A stretch of 64,000 nucleotides of DNA from Algoriphagus lutimaris. Lineage in GTDB: Bacteria; Bacteroidota; Bacteroidia; Cytophagales; Cyclobacteriaceae. A program made the position numbers and the translations under genes. This document shows, in pieces, positions 1 through 9,167 of the stretch (the first letter of the stretch is position 1; each line of letters begins with the position of its first letter). The DNA is taken from positions 578,384-642,383 of the forward strand of contig NZ_JAFIDJ010000002.1 of assembly GCF_017051705.1 (NCBI RefSeq). The letters run 5' to 3'. A model generated the notes under the pieces. The model worked only from the letters and a program-made list of their open reading frames with translations, did not search any database and was not told where the DNA came from.

Positions 1-45
1 CTTCATTAAAATGCTAGATGGGCAAAACAAAACTATCCGCCCAAA

Positions 46-3000
46 CTATTCTTTCACCTCATTCCAACGTAATTTGATTTTCTCCAAACTCTCCTTTAAA
101 GAGTTTACTGCTTGAATGGTTTGTTGAGTGGGCTGAACATCCGCTGACTGAATCAGATTCATCATAAACAGAAACTTTTGCTGAAGGTCCACCAAAGTTT
201 CATCGGACGGATCTGTCTCACGAATACTCCCATATAGGATATCAGGATTTCCTGCCCTTCCAATACCTCTGAGTGTTAATTGCCTTTCACTTGGCTTGGA
301 ATAAGCATCTATCGCTTCAATAATCGCCTGCAATTCATGGTAACTGTCATAGCAAGTTTTGCTCAATTCCGTTTGCATTTGTAAGGCTTCCTCCGAAATA
401 GTTACCCGGGGATCCATTTTGATCGTTAATGGTTTTTCAAAGACCTCACCATCCACTGCCAATCGTACACGGTAAGTTCCAGGCCTCACAAAAGGTCCTT
501 GTGGTGCACTCGGCGTGTTTTTGTAAACTGCAGCAATTGAATACTCTCTCTTGGAACCTCTAGGAGCTTCATACTTTAAATCCCATATGAATCGATGGTG
601 TCCCTGAGAAACACCTACTTTTTCCTCTGGCCTGATCCAATAGGTAGGATGAGGCAAAGCAGTGCTGTCTATTTCTTCCGGTTCCTGATCACTTGAAAAG
701 GTTCTAATTAACTCCCCTTGTTCATCCAGAATTTCCAATTTTACTTGTTGAGCCGACTGATTGAGTTGATAATCCAAAATTGCTCCATCTGGAGGGTTTT
801 GACCGGTGGGCTCTTCAGGAGGAAGTGGTGTGTCCGAAAACATATTCCATCTTACCCGATAGCTATCAGAAGGGGAGTACAAATAAGCTGACCCTTCCTT
901 AGATTTTGCCAACTCTCTCAAGGGAGCTATGTTATCTAAAATCCAAGCAGATCGGCCATGTGTTCCAACGACTAGGTCATTTTCATGGATCACCAAATCT
1001 CGAATAGAGGTAGCTGGCATATTATTCCTAAGGGATTGCCAATATTCCCCATCATTTATTGAAAAATACACTTCCCGTTCTGTCCCAGCATATAATAACC
1101 CTTCTGTGACAGGATCTTCACGAACTACGTTCACGGGACCATTTGGATTCAGTCCATTCGTGATCAAATCCCAGGTTTCTCCACCATCCCTAGTCCGATA
1201 AATGTAAGGAACCATGTCATCCTTACGGATGGCATTAATGGCTAAATATGCGGTCTTTTCATCAAAATGACTTGCATCGATCTGGGATACCTTATCCCAA
1301 GAACTCATCGTAAGAGGAGTAACTTCTTTCCAGTCTTTGCCTCCATTGGTAGTCAAATGCACACGTCCATCATCGGTTCCCGCCCAAATGATATCTACAT
1401 TCAAAGGAGAAGGTCCAACGGCATAAATCACTCCCCTTCTTGCCATCGTTTCCATTTCAAGAGTCTTGTAATGGCCTACGCTAGATGGAACCTCCGGTTG
1501 CTCGTAGGTCAGGTCAGGACTTATGATTTCCCAGCTTTGACCTTCGTTGGTGGTTTTCCATAATACATTGGTGCCAAAAAGAAGCATCGAATCATCAGCA
1601 GGATGGAAAAGTAAAGGCATGGTCCTTACAAATCGGTAATCACCTGAACGCAAGGCTTCCGGAGCAACATTGGTAGATTGACCTGTCCGTTTATCAAAAC
1701 GCATCACACGCCCTCCATAAATAATATCAGGATTCTTTGGGTCAGGTGCTACGTAAGCATATTCATCCGCTCCCACTCCCATAAATTCTCTAAAACTAAT
1801 TTGTCCCCCATTTCCACGGCTGGCAACTCCGATGGCACCGCTTTCTTGCTGACCACCATAAACCCAATAAGGAAATGCATGATCGGTAGTGACATGATAA
1901 AGCTGGGTGGTAGGTTGGTTGTACCAAGAGCTCCAAGTTCGACCAGCATTCACAGTAATAACTGCCCCTTGGTCCGCCACAAAAAGCATGATGTCCGGAT
2001 TTATTGGGTTGATCCAGATTCTATGGTAATCATCACCTCCCGGTGCACCTTTCAGAGAAGACCAGGTTTTTCCACCATCAGCAGAGGTATAAGAGGCAAT
2101 ATTGGCTACATAGATTCGATTTGGATCTTTCGGGTGAACTTTAATTTCTGCAAAATCCCCTCCTCGACCCCAAAGCCTCCGATCTTGATGAATCAAAGAC
2201 CAGCTTTCTCCTCCGTCTACGCTTTTATAAATACCACCATTTTCCCGGGCATCTACGGTAGCAAACATAATACTGGAGTTACTTGGAGCAATACCTACCC
2301 CAATTCTACCTAAGCCTTGATCGGCTCCTGGTAGCCCTTTGGTAATCTTTCGCCAAGTTTCCCCTCCATCTGTACTTTTATATAGCCCACTATTGGGACC
2401 TGAAAAAGCTGCATTTTCCCAAGGGCCTTCCTGATGCTCCCACATATCTGCAAACAAAATTGCTGGATTATTGGGGTCAAATTCCACCTGAATTGCACCT
2501 GTATTCTCATTGATATAGAGCACTTTTTCCCAAGTCTCTCCACCATCTTCCGTCTTAAACACCCCTCTTTGTTCGTTTGGCCCATAAGGGTGACCTAATC
2601 CTGCGACAAAAACAATGTCAGGGTCAGTTGGATGCACGATTAATCTACCTACTTGCTGGATATCATTCAGTCCGATATGGATCCAAGTTTTTCCTCCATC
2701 TATACTTTTGAATATACCATCCCCTACTCCTAAATCAGGCCTGTGTAATCCTTCTCCACTACCAACATACAAAACCGAAGGATCGCTGGGAGCTACAGCA
2801 ATATCCCCAACCGAGCCTGTAGGAGCATCATCAAAAATGGGGTCCCAAGTCCTTCCATAATCATCCGTTTTCCAAACCCCTCCATTGTTGACTCCCATAA
2901 AAAAAACATTCGGTTGTGAAGGGATACCTACACCTCCTACTGTCCTGCTTGCCCTAAACGGCCCAATCATACGATAGTCAAGATTTTGATACTGAGAGGA

Positions 3001-3081
3001 AGGGACTTGTCCGTAAAGCGGGGGGAGAGAAAAAATAAGAATCCCTACTAATAGAAATCGGAGTTGTTGAAATTTAAACAT
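46..3081 (-). CDS. Secreted BNR/Asp-box (sortilin-like) beta-propeller protein
   Basis: About 1,011 residues from the ATG at 3081. The frame stays open to 3156, but the 3081 start places a typical signal peptide (MFKFQQLRFLL..., cleavage after LYGQ) at the N-terminus, so I prefer it. Roughly eleven Asp-box-type motifs (S/T-x-D-x-G-x-T-W, for example KSIDGGKTW, KTEDGGETW, RTRDGGETW) are spread over residues ~60-720 and predict one or two large beta-propellers, as in VPS10/sortilin and BNR glycosidase-like proteins. The C-terminal ~270 residues hold a beta-sandwich-like part (near FIWDLKYEAPRG and RPGTYRVRL) and a helical tail. This architecture is common and uncharacterised in Bacteroidota; I see no catalytic signature that allows a glycosidase call. 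It is likely exported to the periplasm or cell surface. It is transcribed divergently from the oxidase gene at 3447. No Shine-Dalgarno site is visible. Confidence 0.85.
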   Translation of the reverse strand: MFKFQQLRFLLVGILIFSLPPLYGQVPSSQYQNLDYRMIGPFRASRTVGGVGIPSQPNVFFMGVNNGGVWKTDDYGRTWDPIFDDAPTGSVGDIAVAPSDPSVLYVGSGEGLHRPDLGVGDGIFKSIDGGKTWIHIGLNDIQQVGRLIVHPTDPDIVFVAGLGHPYGPNEQRGVFKTEDGGETWEKVLYINENTGAIQVEFDPNNPAILFADMWEHQEGPWENAAFSGPNSGLYKSTDGGETWRKITKGLPGADQGLGRIGVGIAPSNSSIMFATVDARENGGIYKSVDGGESWSLIHQDRRLWGRGGDFAEIKVHPKDPNRIYVANIASYTSADGGKTWSSLKGAPGGDDYHRIWINPINPDIMLFVADQGAVITVNAGRTWSSWYNQPTTQLYHVTTDHAFPYWVYGGQQESGAIGVASRGNGGQISFREFMGVGADEYAYVAPDPKNPDIIYGGRVMRFDKRTGQSTNVAPEALRSGDYRFVRTMPLLFHPADDSMLLFGTNVLWKTTNEGQSWEIISPDLTYEQPEVPSSVGHYKTLEMETMARRGVIYAVGPSPLNVDIIWAGTDDGRVHLTTNGGKDWKEVTPLTMSSWDKVSQIDASHFDEKTAYLAINAIRKDDMVPYIYRTRDGGETWDLITNGLNPNGPVNVVREDPVTEGLLYAGTEREVYFSINDGEYWQSLRNNMPATSIRDLVIHENDLVVGTHGRSAWILDNIAPLRELAKSKEGSAYLYSPSDSYRVRWNMFSDTPLPPEEPTGQNPPDGAILDYQLNQSAQQVKLEILDEQGELIRTFSSDQEPEEIDSTALPHPTYWIRPEEKVGVSQGHHRFIWDLKYEAPRGSKREYSIAAVYKNTPSAPQGPFVRPGTYRVRLAVDGEVFEKPLTIKMDPRVTISEEALQMQTELSKTCYDSYHELQAIIEAIDAYSKPSERQLTLRGIGRAGNPDILYGSIRETDPSDETLVDLQQKFLFMMNLIQSADVQPTQQTIQAVNSLKESLEKIKLRWNEVKE

Positions 3082-3446
3082 TTGCGAAGATTGGTTTAAC
3101 CTATAATTAGTAAGAAAAAAACTATGCTGTAGAAAGCGAGCTACTAGCCTATCCAATAGAACGTCTTCCTTTTGTTAAAAATCTATTTCAAGATATTAAT
3201 ATATTTCAAACCTAATTCAGATTAATTCAATAAAAGAAAACTCATCTCCTATGGTCGGGAAGAACCTCATATTCAAATAAACTGGCTTTTAATTAATTAA
3301 ATAGTAAGTTGACCTATTTTTAAAATAGATAATTTCTATAATTTTTTTATTGAGCATTGGATAAAATCAAGACCCAAGCATTCATTAATTGATCTAAATT
3401 CTTACATTGAAACAATAACTTTTTTTTACCAATACTTAGTAAACTG
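3082..3446. other. Divergent AT-rich intergenic region
   Basis: This 365-bp stretch separates two divergent genes and should hold both promoters. It is AT-rich with several A/T runs. A 7-bp perfect inverted repeat (CTATTTT, one base, AAAATAG) lies at 3314-3328 upstream of the oxidase gene. I see no convincing coding sequence, RNA gene or terminator. Confidence 0.6.
3207..3214 (-). promoter_or_regulatory. Possible Bacteroidota -7 element for the BNR gene
   Basis: Read on the minus strand this is TAGGTTTG, matching the Bacteroidota sigma-ABfr -7 consensus TAnnTTTG. It would start transcription about 120 nt upstream of the ATG at 3081. The nearest upstream TTG (-33) is only 13 bp away, shorter than the usual ~19 bp spacing, so the call is weak. 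Confidence 0.3.
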
Positions 3447-4988
3447 ATGAGCCACCGATTGACACCTTTGCAAGAGAAAAAGGCCAAGTCCCTGAATTTT
3501 TTAAGGAGCAAAAAGGCTTCAAAAAAAATCCCTTCCAGCTATAAATTAGCATTGAACAAACTAGCCAAACTGGAAGAGCAACTTCATGGAAAAGTGGTTT
3601 ATCCATGGACCAAGGGGTACAATAAAGACCGACAGGAGTTTGATGATCTCTATCCGACTTATCCAAAACTAATTGTCTATTCACTTTCATTCACAGACAT
3701 TAGGGAATGTTTGGCTTTTGCAAAATCAGAAAATCTTCAGGTTGCTATTAGGTCAAGTGGGCATAGTTTGGCTTGTTTTTCTGTTTGTGATGGAATGGTG
3801 ATTGATTTGAGCCTGATGAAGTCTATCCATGTGGACATAGATCAATTAATAGCCAATGTAGAATCCGGAGCAAATTTCGGAGATCTCTATCCCAAGATCG
3901 AACAATATAACCTTCATACTCCTACAGGAGATTGTCCTACCGTATGCCCCTCAGGATTTATGATGGGAGGAGGTTATAGCATTACCTCTAGAATGTACGG
4001 AATGGGATGTGATAATGTAAAGGAGGTCACCGTAATGCTGGCTGATGGAAAAATCGTCGTCGCAAACGAAGAAAAAAATAAGGACTTGTTTTGGGCAATC
4101 AGAGGAGGGACCGGTGGAAATTTTGGAGTCTTATTAAATACAAAACTGAAGCTCCACCCACTTGAAACCATTTTTGGAGTTCAAATGAGATGGCCCATTG
4201 AGAAAGATCCTGCTGTTGCTGCCAAGGTCCTATTTACGATTCAAGAATCCTTTCTAAAACCTGGTAAACTCCCCCAGCTTGGGATTGAAACGATCATTTC
4301 AAGTAATGACAATAAGGAGAAAATGGTCTTTTTCTGTGCGACTTGGATAGGATCTGAAAAAGATTTCATGGATGCTTTAAAACCCTTATTGGATATCCCC
4401 GGATTTTCCATGGATTCCTATCAAGGAAAGTATTCCAAGGTCAACAACCTGGTTTTGGAAGGCACTCCTGATATACCTGAAGATGTAATGGCATTTAGCA
4501 GAAGTACCTATATCGATAAGCCATTAGGCTACGATCACTGGTATGATATTCTCAAATACTTCTACAAACATGCGCCAAATCAATACACCATGATTGACAT
4601 GGAAGCCTACGGGGGAAACGTAAGTTTAATTCCTGAAGACAACTGTGCATTTATTCATAGAAATGTCACCATGGATTTCTTTACAGAGGCTTTTTTCAAT
4701 AAAGAAACCCATGATAGAGGAGCTAGTGAAAAATGGGTCAATGATCTGTTTGAATTTATGAAACCCCTGGCAAGTGGTCGCTCCTATCAAAACTACCCAT
4801 ACAGAGGACAAGAAGATTTCAGAACTGCCTATTGGGGCAAGTATTACAACCAACTAGTTCAAATTAAGAAAAAGTACGATCCAGATAATTTCTTTTGGTA
4901 TCAACAATCCATAGGGCCTGATTTCATTGAGGACCCAGATCAAGTCACGTTATTCAAAAATTGCGCTATTGAATATGAAGCTTATTAA
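3447..4988 (+). CDS. FAD-dependent oxidase, PCMH/BBE family, bicovalent flavin type
   Basis: 513 residues. The N-terminal FAD-binding PCMH-type domain spans about residues 70-240: RSSGHSL carries His106 in the position that forms the 8-alpha-histidyl FAD bond, and GDCPTV followed by GFMMGGGY carries Cys163 where the 6-S-cysteinyl bond forms. Both present suggests bicovalent flavin, as in berberine-bridge-like and carbohydrate or secondary-metabolite oxidases. The C-terminus has a BBE domain (DPDNFFWYQQSIGP, about residues 478-492). No signal peptide is evident, so it is probably cytoplasmic. The substrate cannot be read from sequence. The stop codon overlaps the start of the adenylate cyclase gene by 14 bp, implying co-transcription, and a VioB-like gene lies two genes on. 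Family assignment is firm; physiological role is open. Confidence 0.85.
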   Translation: MSHRLTPLQEKKAKSLNFLRSKKASKKIPSSYKLALNKLAKLEEQLHGKVVYPWTKGYNKDRQEFDDLYPTYPKLIVYSLSFTDIRECLAFAKSENLQVAIRSSGHSLACFSVCDGMVIDLSLMKSIHVDIDQLIANVESGANFGDLYPKIEQYNLHTPTGDCPTVCPSGFMMGGGYSITSRMYGMGCDNVKEVTVMLADGKIVVANEEKNKDLFWAIRGGTGGNFGVLLNTKLKLHPLETIFGVQMRWPIEKDPAVAAKVLFTIQESFLKPGKLPQLGIETIISSNDNKEKMVFFCATWIGSEKDFMDALKPLLDIPGFSMDSYQGKYSKVNNLVLEGTPDIPEDVMAFSRSTYIDKPLGYDHWYDILKYFYKHAPNQYTMIDMEAYGGNVSLIPEDNCAFIHRNVTMDFFTEAFFNKETHDRGASEKWVNDLFEFMKPLASGRSYQNYPYRGQEDFRTAYWGKYYNQLVQIKKKYDPDNFFWYQQSIGPDFIEDPDQVTLFKNCAIEYEAY

Positions 4989-6918
4989 AACAGTATTGGG
5001 TCTTGTTTTATTCTTTAGTGCTATCAGTTCTTTGATAGCTCAATCTCTCATCAAAATTGGGGATAATGAAGGCGTGACTTTAGGTCCTCAGCTTGAATAC
5101 TATGTGGATTCCACTAATTCATTGACCATTGACGAAGTTCAGGATCTATCTTTTGAAAGGAGCAATGCCAAAATTCTAAACCTGGCAAACCTCAGTTTTA
5201 ATGCATGGGTCAGATTTGACATCGAAAGTCAAACGGAGGAGGAAATTTACCTAACATTAGACGATGCACTTCTTGAGGAAATTGTAGTGTATATCATTTC
5301 GGATGGAGGAGTCACCAACCATTTCGAGGGTAGCTTTCTCACTCCCTTTAAAAACAGACCCATTCAGTCAGAAAATTTCCAATTTAAATTACCGGTTACC
5401 CCCGGCACCAAGAGTTCTATTTATTTAAAAGTTCATAGTAAATTCCCTCTTCTTTTACCGATAGAAATCTCGACTTATAAAGTCTTCTCTCAAAATAATC
5501 AAGAACACAATTTGTTTTGGGGCCTTTATGCTGGCACCATCCTCTTCGCCTTCTTATATAACTTATTTGTTTACTTCTCAATAAGGGAAAGAAGATATCT
5601 ATATTACCTATTGTATATCCTGGGTTCGGTTATTTTTTACATGGGATTACAAGGTTATTCCTTCCAGTTTTTATGGCCAAACCATCCCATACTGAATATT
5701 AGATTGGGCTTCTTGATTTGTATTACCAATATCATTATCACGGTTTTTACGATGAATTTTCTTCGCATCACCAAGGAGCAAAAAGTCATCTATTATATTG
5801 GAATAAGCACCATCATTGCTTACGGGTTGATTTCCATCATGAACTTTACCCCTGCCTATCCTATAGGGCTGGGTTTATCGCAATTACTAAGCTTAATCAC
5901 TTGTATTTACTTTATTGTAGTCGCGATAATCAGCTACACCCGAGGAATTCAAAGCGCAAAATATTACCTCATTGGCTGGTCCATATTTCTGGTTCTGGTT
6001 GTTGTATATATTTTAACCATAAACGGAGTCATTTCAGGTAATTTTTTCACCACCCATTCCATCTTTATTGGTCATATGTCTGAGGTTCTGTTGTTGTCAT
6101 TCGCTTTAGCAGACCAGATCAATATTCTTAAAAAAGAGAATGAACTCAATCAGAAAAAGATCATCGCTCAATTAGAGGAAAATGAAAAGCTTCAATTAAA
6201 GGTCAATCTGGAATTGGAGGAAAAAGTCCATGAAAGAACTGCAGAGGTGGTAAGACAGAAAAATGAAGCAGAATATCAGCGACAAAGAAGTGATGAATTA
6301 CTTCTGAATATTTTACCTGCAGAAACTGCAGAAGAATTAAAAAATACGGGAAAAGCCAAAGCAAAACTAATTTCAGAAGTAACGGTAATTTTTGCTGACA
6401 TTCAGGACTTTACCCACCTGTCAGAAACCATGACCCCCTCCGATTTGGTCAAAGAAATTAACGAGTGTTTCTCCGCTTTTGATAAAATCATGGGCAAATA
6501 CAATGTAGAAAAAATAAAAACTATCGGAGATTCCTATATGGCAGCCGGTGGCTTACCTATTCCTAATCAAACTCATGCCAGGGACGTGGTCAATGCAGGG
6601 TTAGAAATTCAGGAATACCTGACTACCTACAAAAAACGAAAAATAGCAAATGGGGAATCTCCCTTTGAAATGAGAATTGGAATTCATACCGGACCCGTAG
6701 TAGCAGGTATCGTCGGGATAAAAAAGTTTGCCTATGACATTTGGGGAGATACCGTAAACCTAGCCAGTAGAATGGAAAGCTCAGGGGAAATTGGAAAAGT
6801 AAATATTTCTGAGGCTACCTATAACTACGTCAAGGAAGAATTTAAATGTACCTATCGAGGTAAAATCGAGGCTAAAAACAAAGGAATAATCGACATGTAC
6901 TTTGCCGAAAGATTATAA
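4975..6918 (+). CDS. 7TMR-DISM sensor with class III adenylate cyclase domain
   Basis: 647 residues from the ATG at 4975; the frame is open to 4927 but only this start gives a clean signal peptide (MKLIKTVLGLVLFF...LIAQ). Order: periplasmic DISMED2-like beta domain (~25-180), seven membrane helices (~185-390), coiled coil (~390-455), then a class III cyclase domain (~460-645). Catalytic residues are visible: metal-binding Asp475 (FADIQDF) and Asp519 (TIGDSYM), purine-specifying Lys515 and Asp588 (YDIWG), and transition-state Asn595 and Arg599 (NLASR). Lys plus Asp is the adenylate rather than guanylate pattern, so ATP to cAMP is predicted. The domain is expected in the cytoplasm, regulated by a periplasmic ligand through the 7TM unit. 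The 14-bp overlap with the oxidase gene upstream suggests translational coupling. Confidence 0.9.
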   Translation: MKLIKTVLGLVLFFSAISSLIAQSLIKIGDNEGVTLGPQLEYYVDSTNSLTIDEVQDLSFERSNAKILNLANLSFNAWVRFDIESQTEEEIYLTLDDALLEEIVVYIISDGGVTNHFEGSFLTPFKNRPIQSENFQFKLPVTPGTKSSIYLKVHSKFPLLLPIEISTYKVFSQNNQEHNLFWGLYAGTILFAFLYNLFVYFSIRERRYLYYLLYILGSVIFYMGLQGYSFQFLWPNHPILNIRLGFLICITNIIITVFTMNFLRITKEQKVIYYIGISTIIAYGLISIMNFTPAYPIGLGLSQLLSLITCIYFIVVAIISYTRGIQSAKYYLIGWSIFLVLVVVYILTINGVISGNFFTTHSIFIGHMSEVLLLSFALADQINILKKENELNQKKIIAQLEENEKLQLKVNLELEEKVHERTAEVVRQKNEAEYQRQRSDELLLNILPAETAEELKNTGKAKAKLISEVTVIFADIQDFTHLSETMTPSDLVKEINECFSAFDKIMGKYNVEKIKTIGDSYMAAGGLPIPNQTHARDVVNAGLEIQEYLTTYKKRKIANGESPFEMRIGIHTGPVVAGIVGIKKFAYDIWGDTVNLASRMESSGEIGKVNISEATYNYVKEEFKCTYRGKIEAKNKGIIDMYFAERL

Positions 6919-6954
6919 AACACCATGCATCACTAGTAAGAAACTTAAAATTTT

Positions 6955-9120
6955 ATGGGACTTTTTGACTTTCCAAGGATTCATTTTAGTGGGAAAATTG
7001 ACATCAATGTACCTACTATTAATAATTCTTATTATTTCCCTTTAACCATGTATGACCAAACAAGGTCGAAAGCTTTTTTGCCACCAAGGTTATACTTTTC
7101 TGATCCAATTATTCCTAAACAGGTACAATCAGCAATTGACCCCAAGATCATCCATGATGCTGACAATGGGTATTGGTACATGGAAATCGAGCCTATCGAT
7201 ACGATTGACAAACTCCGGAAATGGTGTAGAACTCCATTAGGCAAAGATCCCAAAGCAAAGGATGCAGCCTATAACCCTTATTATGAAGCGGCCGACAAAG
7301 ACTTGGGAAATGTGGAAGGAGCCGTCTTGATAGGAAATCCGCCGGGCTACTGGAATATGTATGGGGACATGAGCGTGAAAATGTTAGACACCAAAGTATC
7401 TGGTGTCCAAACCTATCAAGGAGGCAAAGTCAATACCTGGACAGAAAACAACCCTTCCCAAACCAAAGAAATTGGAGAATTACTCACATGTGCATTTAAC
7501 CTAGACACGAAGCCTGATAGTGGAATTAGTACTGCCGTGATTGCGGAAACCATCTCAAGCCAAAGTATTTATGCGAATATCTTTTGCTCTTCCGTCAATT
7601 TATTTAAAGAGACTGAACCAGATCAAGTATTTCTCCAAGGCAAACCCTTCCGATTTTCAGCAATGATTTATGGAAGTTGGCGGGTGGTCAATTGGCTTCC
7701 AGCCATGGCGGGCTCTGCCAGATGGGTTTCGAGCATTCCAATGGATTCCATCCCAGACTCAGAACAGAGTAAACTGATCTCATTTTTCGAATCTCAGAAT
7801 AATTATGATGGAAGGGCTTTAAAGGGAGTTTTCGTTTCATTTACCACCTTCGAGGTATTTGAAAACAGATATGATCCAGAACTCTATCAGCCCGAAAGAA
7901 TCATCAGGAACCCTGCCCAAGCCACTACGGTAGGAAGCATTTCCCCATGGTATGAAGATGATATGAAATCAGCCGTTTCGGGTAGAAATTTGATTGCATT
8001 GAATACCCAGCCCATTTTTATCAATACGGGTAACAATGCTGAGATCCCTGTTCAAATGACGCCTGCAATTGCCTCTCACCGTAAACTTTCTGAAACCTTA
8101 TCCATCTTCTCAGTGGACATGGGTAATAGCTGGCCGGAATTGATGGATCCTCCGTTTCAGGTTGACAAAGTTCAGCCAGCAAAGAGAGGGGAAGCAACCT
8201 TTGATACTTTGAACTTGGGCACATTAAGCTTTAGGACCGGACCGGATTCGTCTACAGAATTTGCATCCATTGAGGTTGACCCGATTAACAATCCCCTTTC
8301 CAAAGTATTTGGCCAGGGCTGTTTATTTGATTTTGTGATCACAGATCCAGCTACCATTGATACCATAGAAAACGAGTATATCTATGTGTATACCGTAAGT
8401 GAAGGCTCCGAAAAACTTATTTTAAAAGAGTCTACCTACATGATACTGACTGACGAAAAGGGTCTGTATGGGGAAGAAGGAGACGATCCGGACGAGGGCT
8501 ATATGTCTTTCTCAGAGCAGAAGCAACCTTGTAGATTAAGGATTTTCCAAAGAGGTAAACCGGTCGTTCAACCCATAGAGATTTATATTGCAGAATACAT
8601 TGTTCCGGAAGCCGCCAATGATCCACTAAAAGGACCTGATAATGTATGGACCCAACTGGTTGCTGACAAAGACATCGTCAATTTGGTATCCAATCAAATC
8701 AAAATTAAAAACACAGCGGTTTATTATTTTGTATACAAAGGTCAATATCCTGACGATGTAATCCCCACATTCACCACTTCCAATTATACCATCATGGACA
8801 CTGGAAGTTTTGCTACCCTGCGGGTTTATCCGAAGAAAGATTACGAAAAATACACCAATCCAAACCATCCGGAATATGCACCTCCAACTTTTGAAGTCAT
8901 GTACGAGGAGGTTTTCAAACTTTATGATGTGGTTTATCCCATTATGGCGGAAATCCATCCTTTCACGAAAGAAGCATGGGAGAATGGCATCATGGCTGGC
9001 TTGGTCAAACAACGTACAAATCCAAGCCTTTGGAATGACGTGCTATATATGGGAAGGTCCAGGGAGTTGAGCCAATCCCAAAGAGAATTGATTCTGGCTT
9101 GGGCTAAAAAGTATGAGTAA
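6955..9120 (+). CDS. VioB/RebD N-terminal-domain-like protein lacking the catalytic ferritin-like domain
   Basis: 721 residues, no signal peptide or membrane segment. The N-terminus has DFPRIHFSG (residues 5-13) followed by NVPTINNS, closely resembling the start of violacein enzyme VioB as I remember it (DFPRIHFRG then NAPTAN). The C-terminal ~70 residues (YDVVYPIMAE, then RSRELSQSQRELIL) resemble the middle of VioB, just before its ferritin-like domain. Here the protein stops, so it equals the non-catalytic half of VioB/RebD/StaD, with extra sequence in the middle. In those enzymes the C-terminal half is the part linked to coupling two indole-pyruvate imines; the N-terminal half has no well-defined role that I know. 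A stand-alone copy may be a scaffold or binding protein. It is 36 bp after the cyclase gene and 47 bp before the propeller gene. The comparison rests on memory, not alignment. Confidence 0.6.
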   Translation: MGLFDFPRIHFSGKIDINVPTINNSYYFPLTMYDQTRSKAFLPPRLYFSDPIIPKQVQSAIDPKIIHDADNGYWYMEIEPIDTIDKLRKWCRTPLGKDPKAKDAAYNPYYEAADKDLGNVEGAVLIGNPPGYWNMYGDMSVKMLDTKVSGVQTYQGGKVNTWTENNPSQTKEIGELLTCAFNLDTKPDSGISTAVIAETISSQSIYANIFCSSVNLFKETEPDQVFLQGKPFRFSAMIYGSWRVVNWLPAMAGSARWVSSIPMDSIPDSEQSKLISFFESQNNYDGRALKGVFVSFTTFEVFENRYDPELYQPERIIRNPAQATTVGSISPWYEDDMKSAVSGRNLIALNTQPIFINTGNNAEIPVQMTPAIASHRKLSETLSIFSVDMGNSWPELMDPPFQVDKVQPAKRGEATFDTLNLGTLSFRTGPDSSTEFASIEVDPINNPLSKVFGQGCLFDFVITDPATIDTIENEYIYVYTVSEGSEKLILKESTYMILTDEKGLYGEEGDDPDEGYMSFSEQKQPCRLRIFQRGKPVVQPIEIYIAEYIVPEAANDPLKGPDNVWTQLVADKDIVNLVSNQIKIKNTAVYYFVYKGQYPDDVIPTFTTSNYTIMDTGSFATLRVYPKKDYEKYTNPNHPEYAPPTFEVMYEEVFKLYDVVYPIMAEIHPFTKEAWENGIMAGLVKQRTNPSLWNDVLYMGRSRELSQSQRELILAWAKKYE

Positions 9121-9167
9121 TCCTTTGTTTTATATACCAAATTTTTCATCTATAAATCCTAAAGTTT

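Noticed and set aside
6955-9120. Complete violacein-type (vio) biosynthesis gene cluster
   Set aside because: Only a VioB N-terminal-like protein is present; no VioA-type amine oxidase, VioC, VioD or VioE counterpart is visible, and the neighbouring oxidase has a different (PCMH) fold.
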